From NCBI GenBank assembly GCA_032718475.1, contig JAUCBJ010007300.1, forward strand, positions 62,001 to 126,000: a DNA stretch of 64,000 nt, in the 5' to 3' direction. The stretch comes from Nemertoderma westbladi (lineage: Eukaryota; Xenacoelomorpha; Nemertodermatida; Nemertodermatidae). The position numbers were made by a program, and so were the translations under genes. Under the pieces are notes generated by a model, which was given only the letters and a program-made list of their open reading frames with translations, searched no databases and was not told the DNA's origin. Each line of letters begins with the position of its first letter. The first letter of the stretch is position 1. Of the stretch, positions 63,656-64,000 are shown piece after piece.

Positions 63656-64000
63656 GTGAGTCTAATATATGTTTAATATAATGTTAAGCCTATAATAAAT
63701 TGAAGCAAATTATCATTTACGGGTTTTTATAGGGGTGTACTCCCTGTACATATACTAAGTTCAAAATAGTCTAAAATAGATGTGTATTATTGTTTATTGC
63801 ATAGTTGTGTATGCTCAATAAATGCGATATAGTAATGGAAGAAAAAATATATTTTGCAAATTATCATTTTAACCAGTATAGTATTAAGTATATGAGGAAA
63901 ACATATATTATTGTAAATTCCTTTAGTGGTGCTCATATAAGTTATTTTTAGAGTAATAAATAATTAAGTTATAATACGATACTTAGTTTAATAAGTTATA
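63656..64000. other. Intron running out of the window
   Basis: 345 bp of AT-rich sequence after the exon-22 donor. The donor is in phase 2, so the gene continues beyond the window. Confidence 0.6.

Overview
The window is animal nuclear DNA. It has spliced genes with GT-AG introns, several classes of eukaryotic transposable element, long satellites and no bacterial operon features. The gene content (a polycystin-1/REJ-type protein) and the transposon mix (non-LTR elements, BEL/Pao, Ty3, piggyBac, foldback elements with short tandem repeats in their arms) fit a marine invertebrate. An echinoderm-like or related deuterostome is my best guess, but the sequence alone does not prove it.

Layout. 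1-14 kb is a repeat-rich block. It holds truncated copies of one APE-endonuclease non-LTR retrotransposon, two foldback/inverted-repeat elements (2784-3810 and 4761-5298), and about 2.4 kb of a 44-bp satellite (5415-7829). An older retrotransposon copy (7830-9027 plus 12878-13035) is split by a full-length younger copy (9028-12789) that made an ~88-bp target-site duplication. 13036-23990 is a BEL/Pao-type LTR retrotransposon on the minus strand with 1,607-bp LTRs. It has lost reverse transcriptase, RNase H and most of integrase, but keeps an open gag-protease-integrase-tail reading frame. It also carries a small leading ORF and an unusual ORF in the env position.

24185-63655 carries at least 22 coding exons on the plus strand (3,621 nt, about 1,207 codons). 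Their splice phases match at every junction and they read through as one partial protein with PKD-like repeats followed by a REJ domain. I call it a polycystin-1/PKD1-like/REJ family gene. Both ends lie outside the window or were not found. Its introns are packed with mobile DNA: non-LTR fragments, a Ty3-type LTR element (28926-36113) that itself contains a DNA transposon with IS3EU-like features (29679-32177), piggyBac debris, a 111-bp minisatellite, fragments of restriction-like-endonuclease retroelements, two TTAA-flanked or related miniature elements, and two large foldback elements.

Most interesting: (1) several foldback elements share architecture and partly share a core, but each has different short tandem units in its arms; (2) three separate short tandem duplications in the polycystin-like gene each copy a splice acceptor plus the first part of its exon; (3) the BEL element's env-position ORF has zinc knuckles, weak DEDD-exonuclease-like features and one in-frame TGA; (4) the BEL LTRs contain six copies of a hairpin module. 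No tRNA, rRNA or CRISPR was recognised. All family assignments come from reading motifs by eye; no database search was run.
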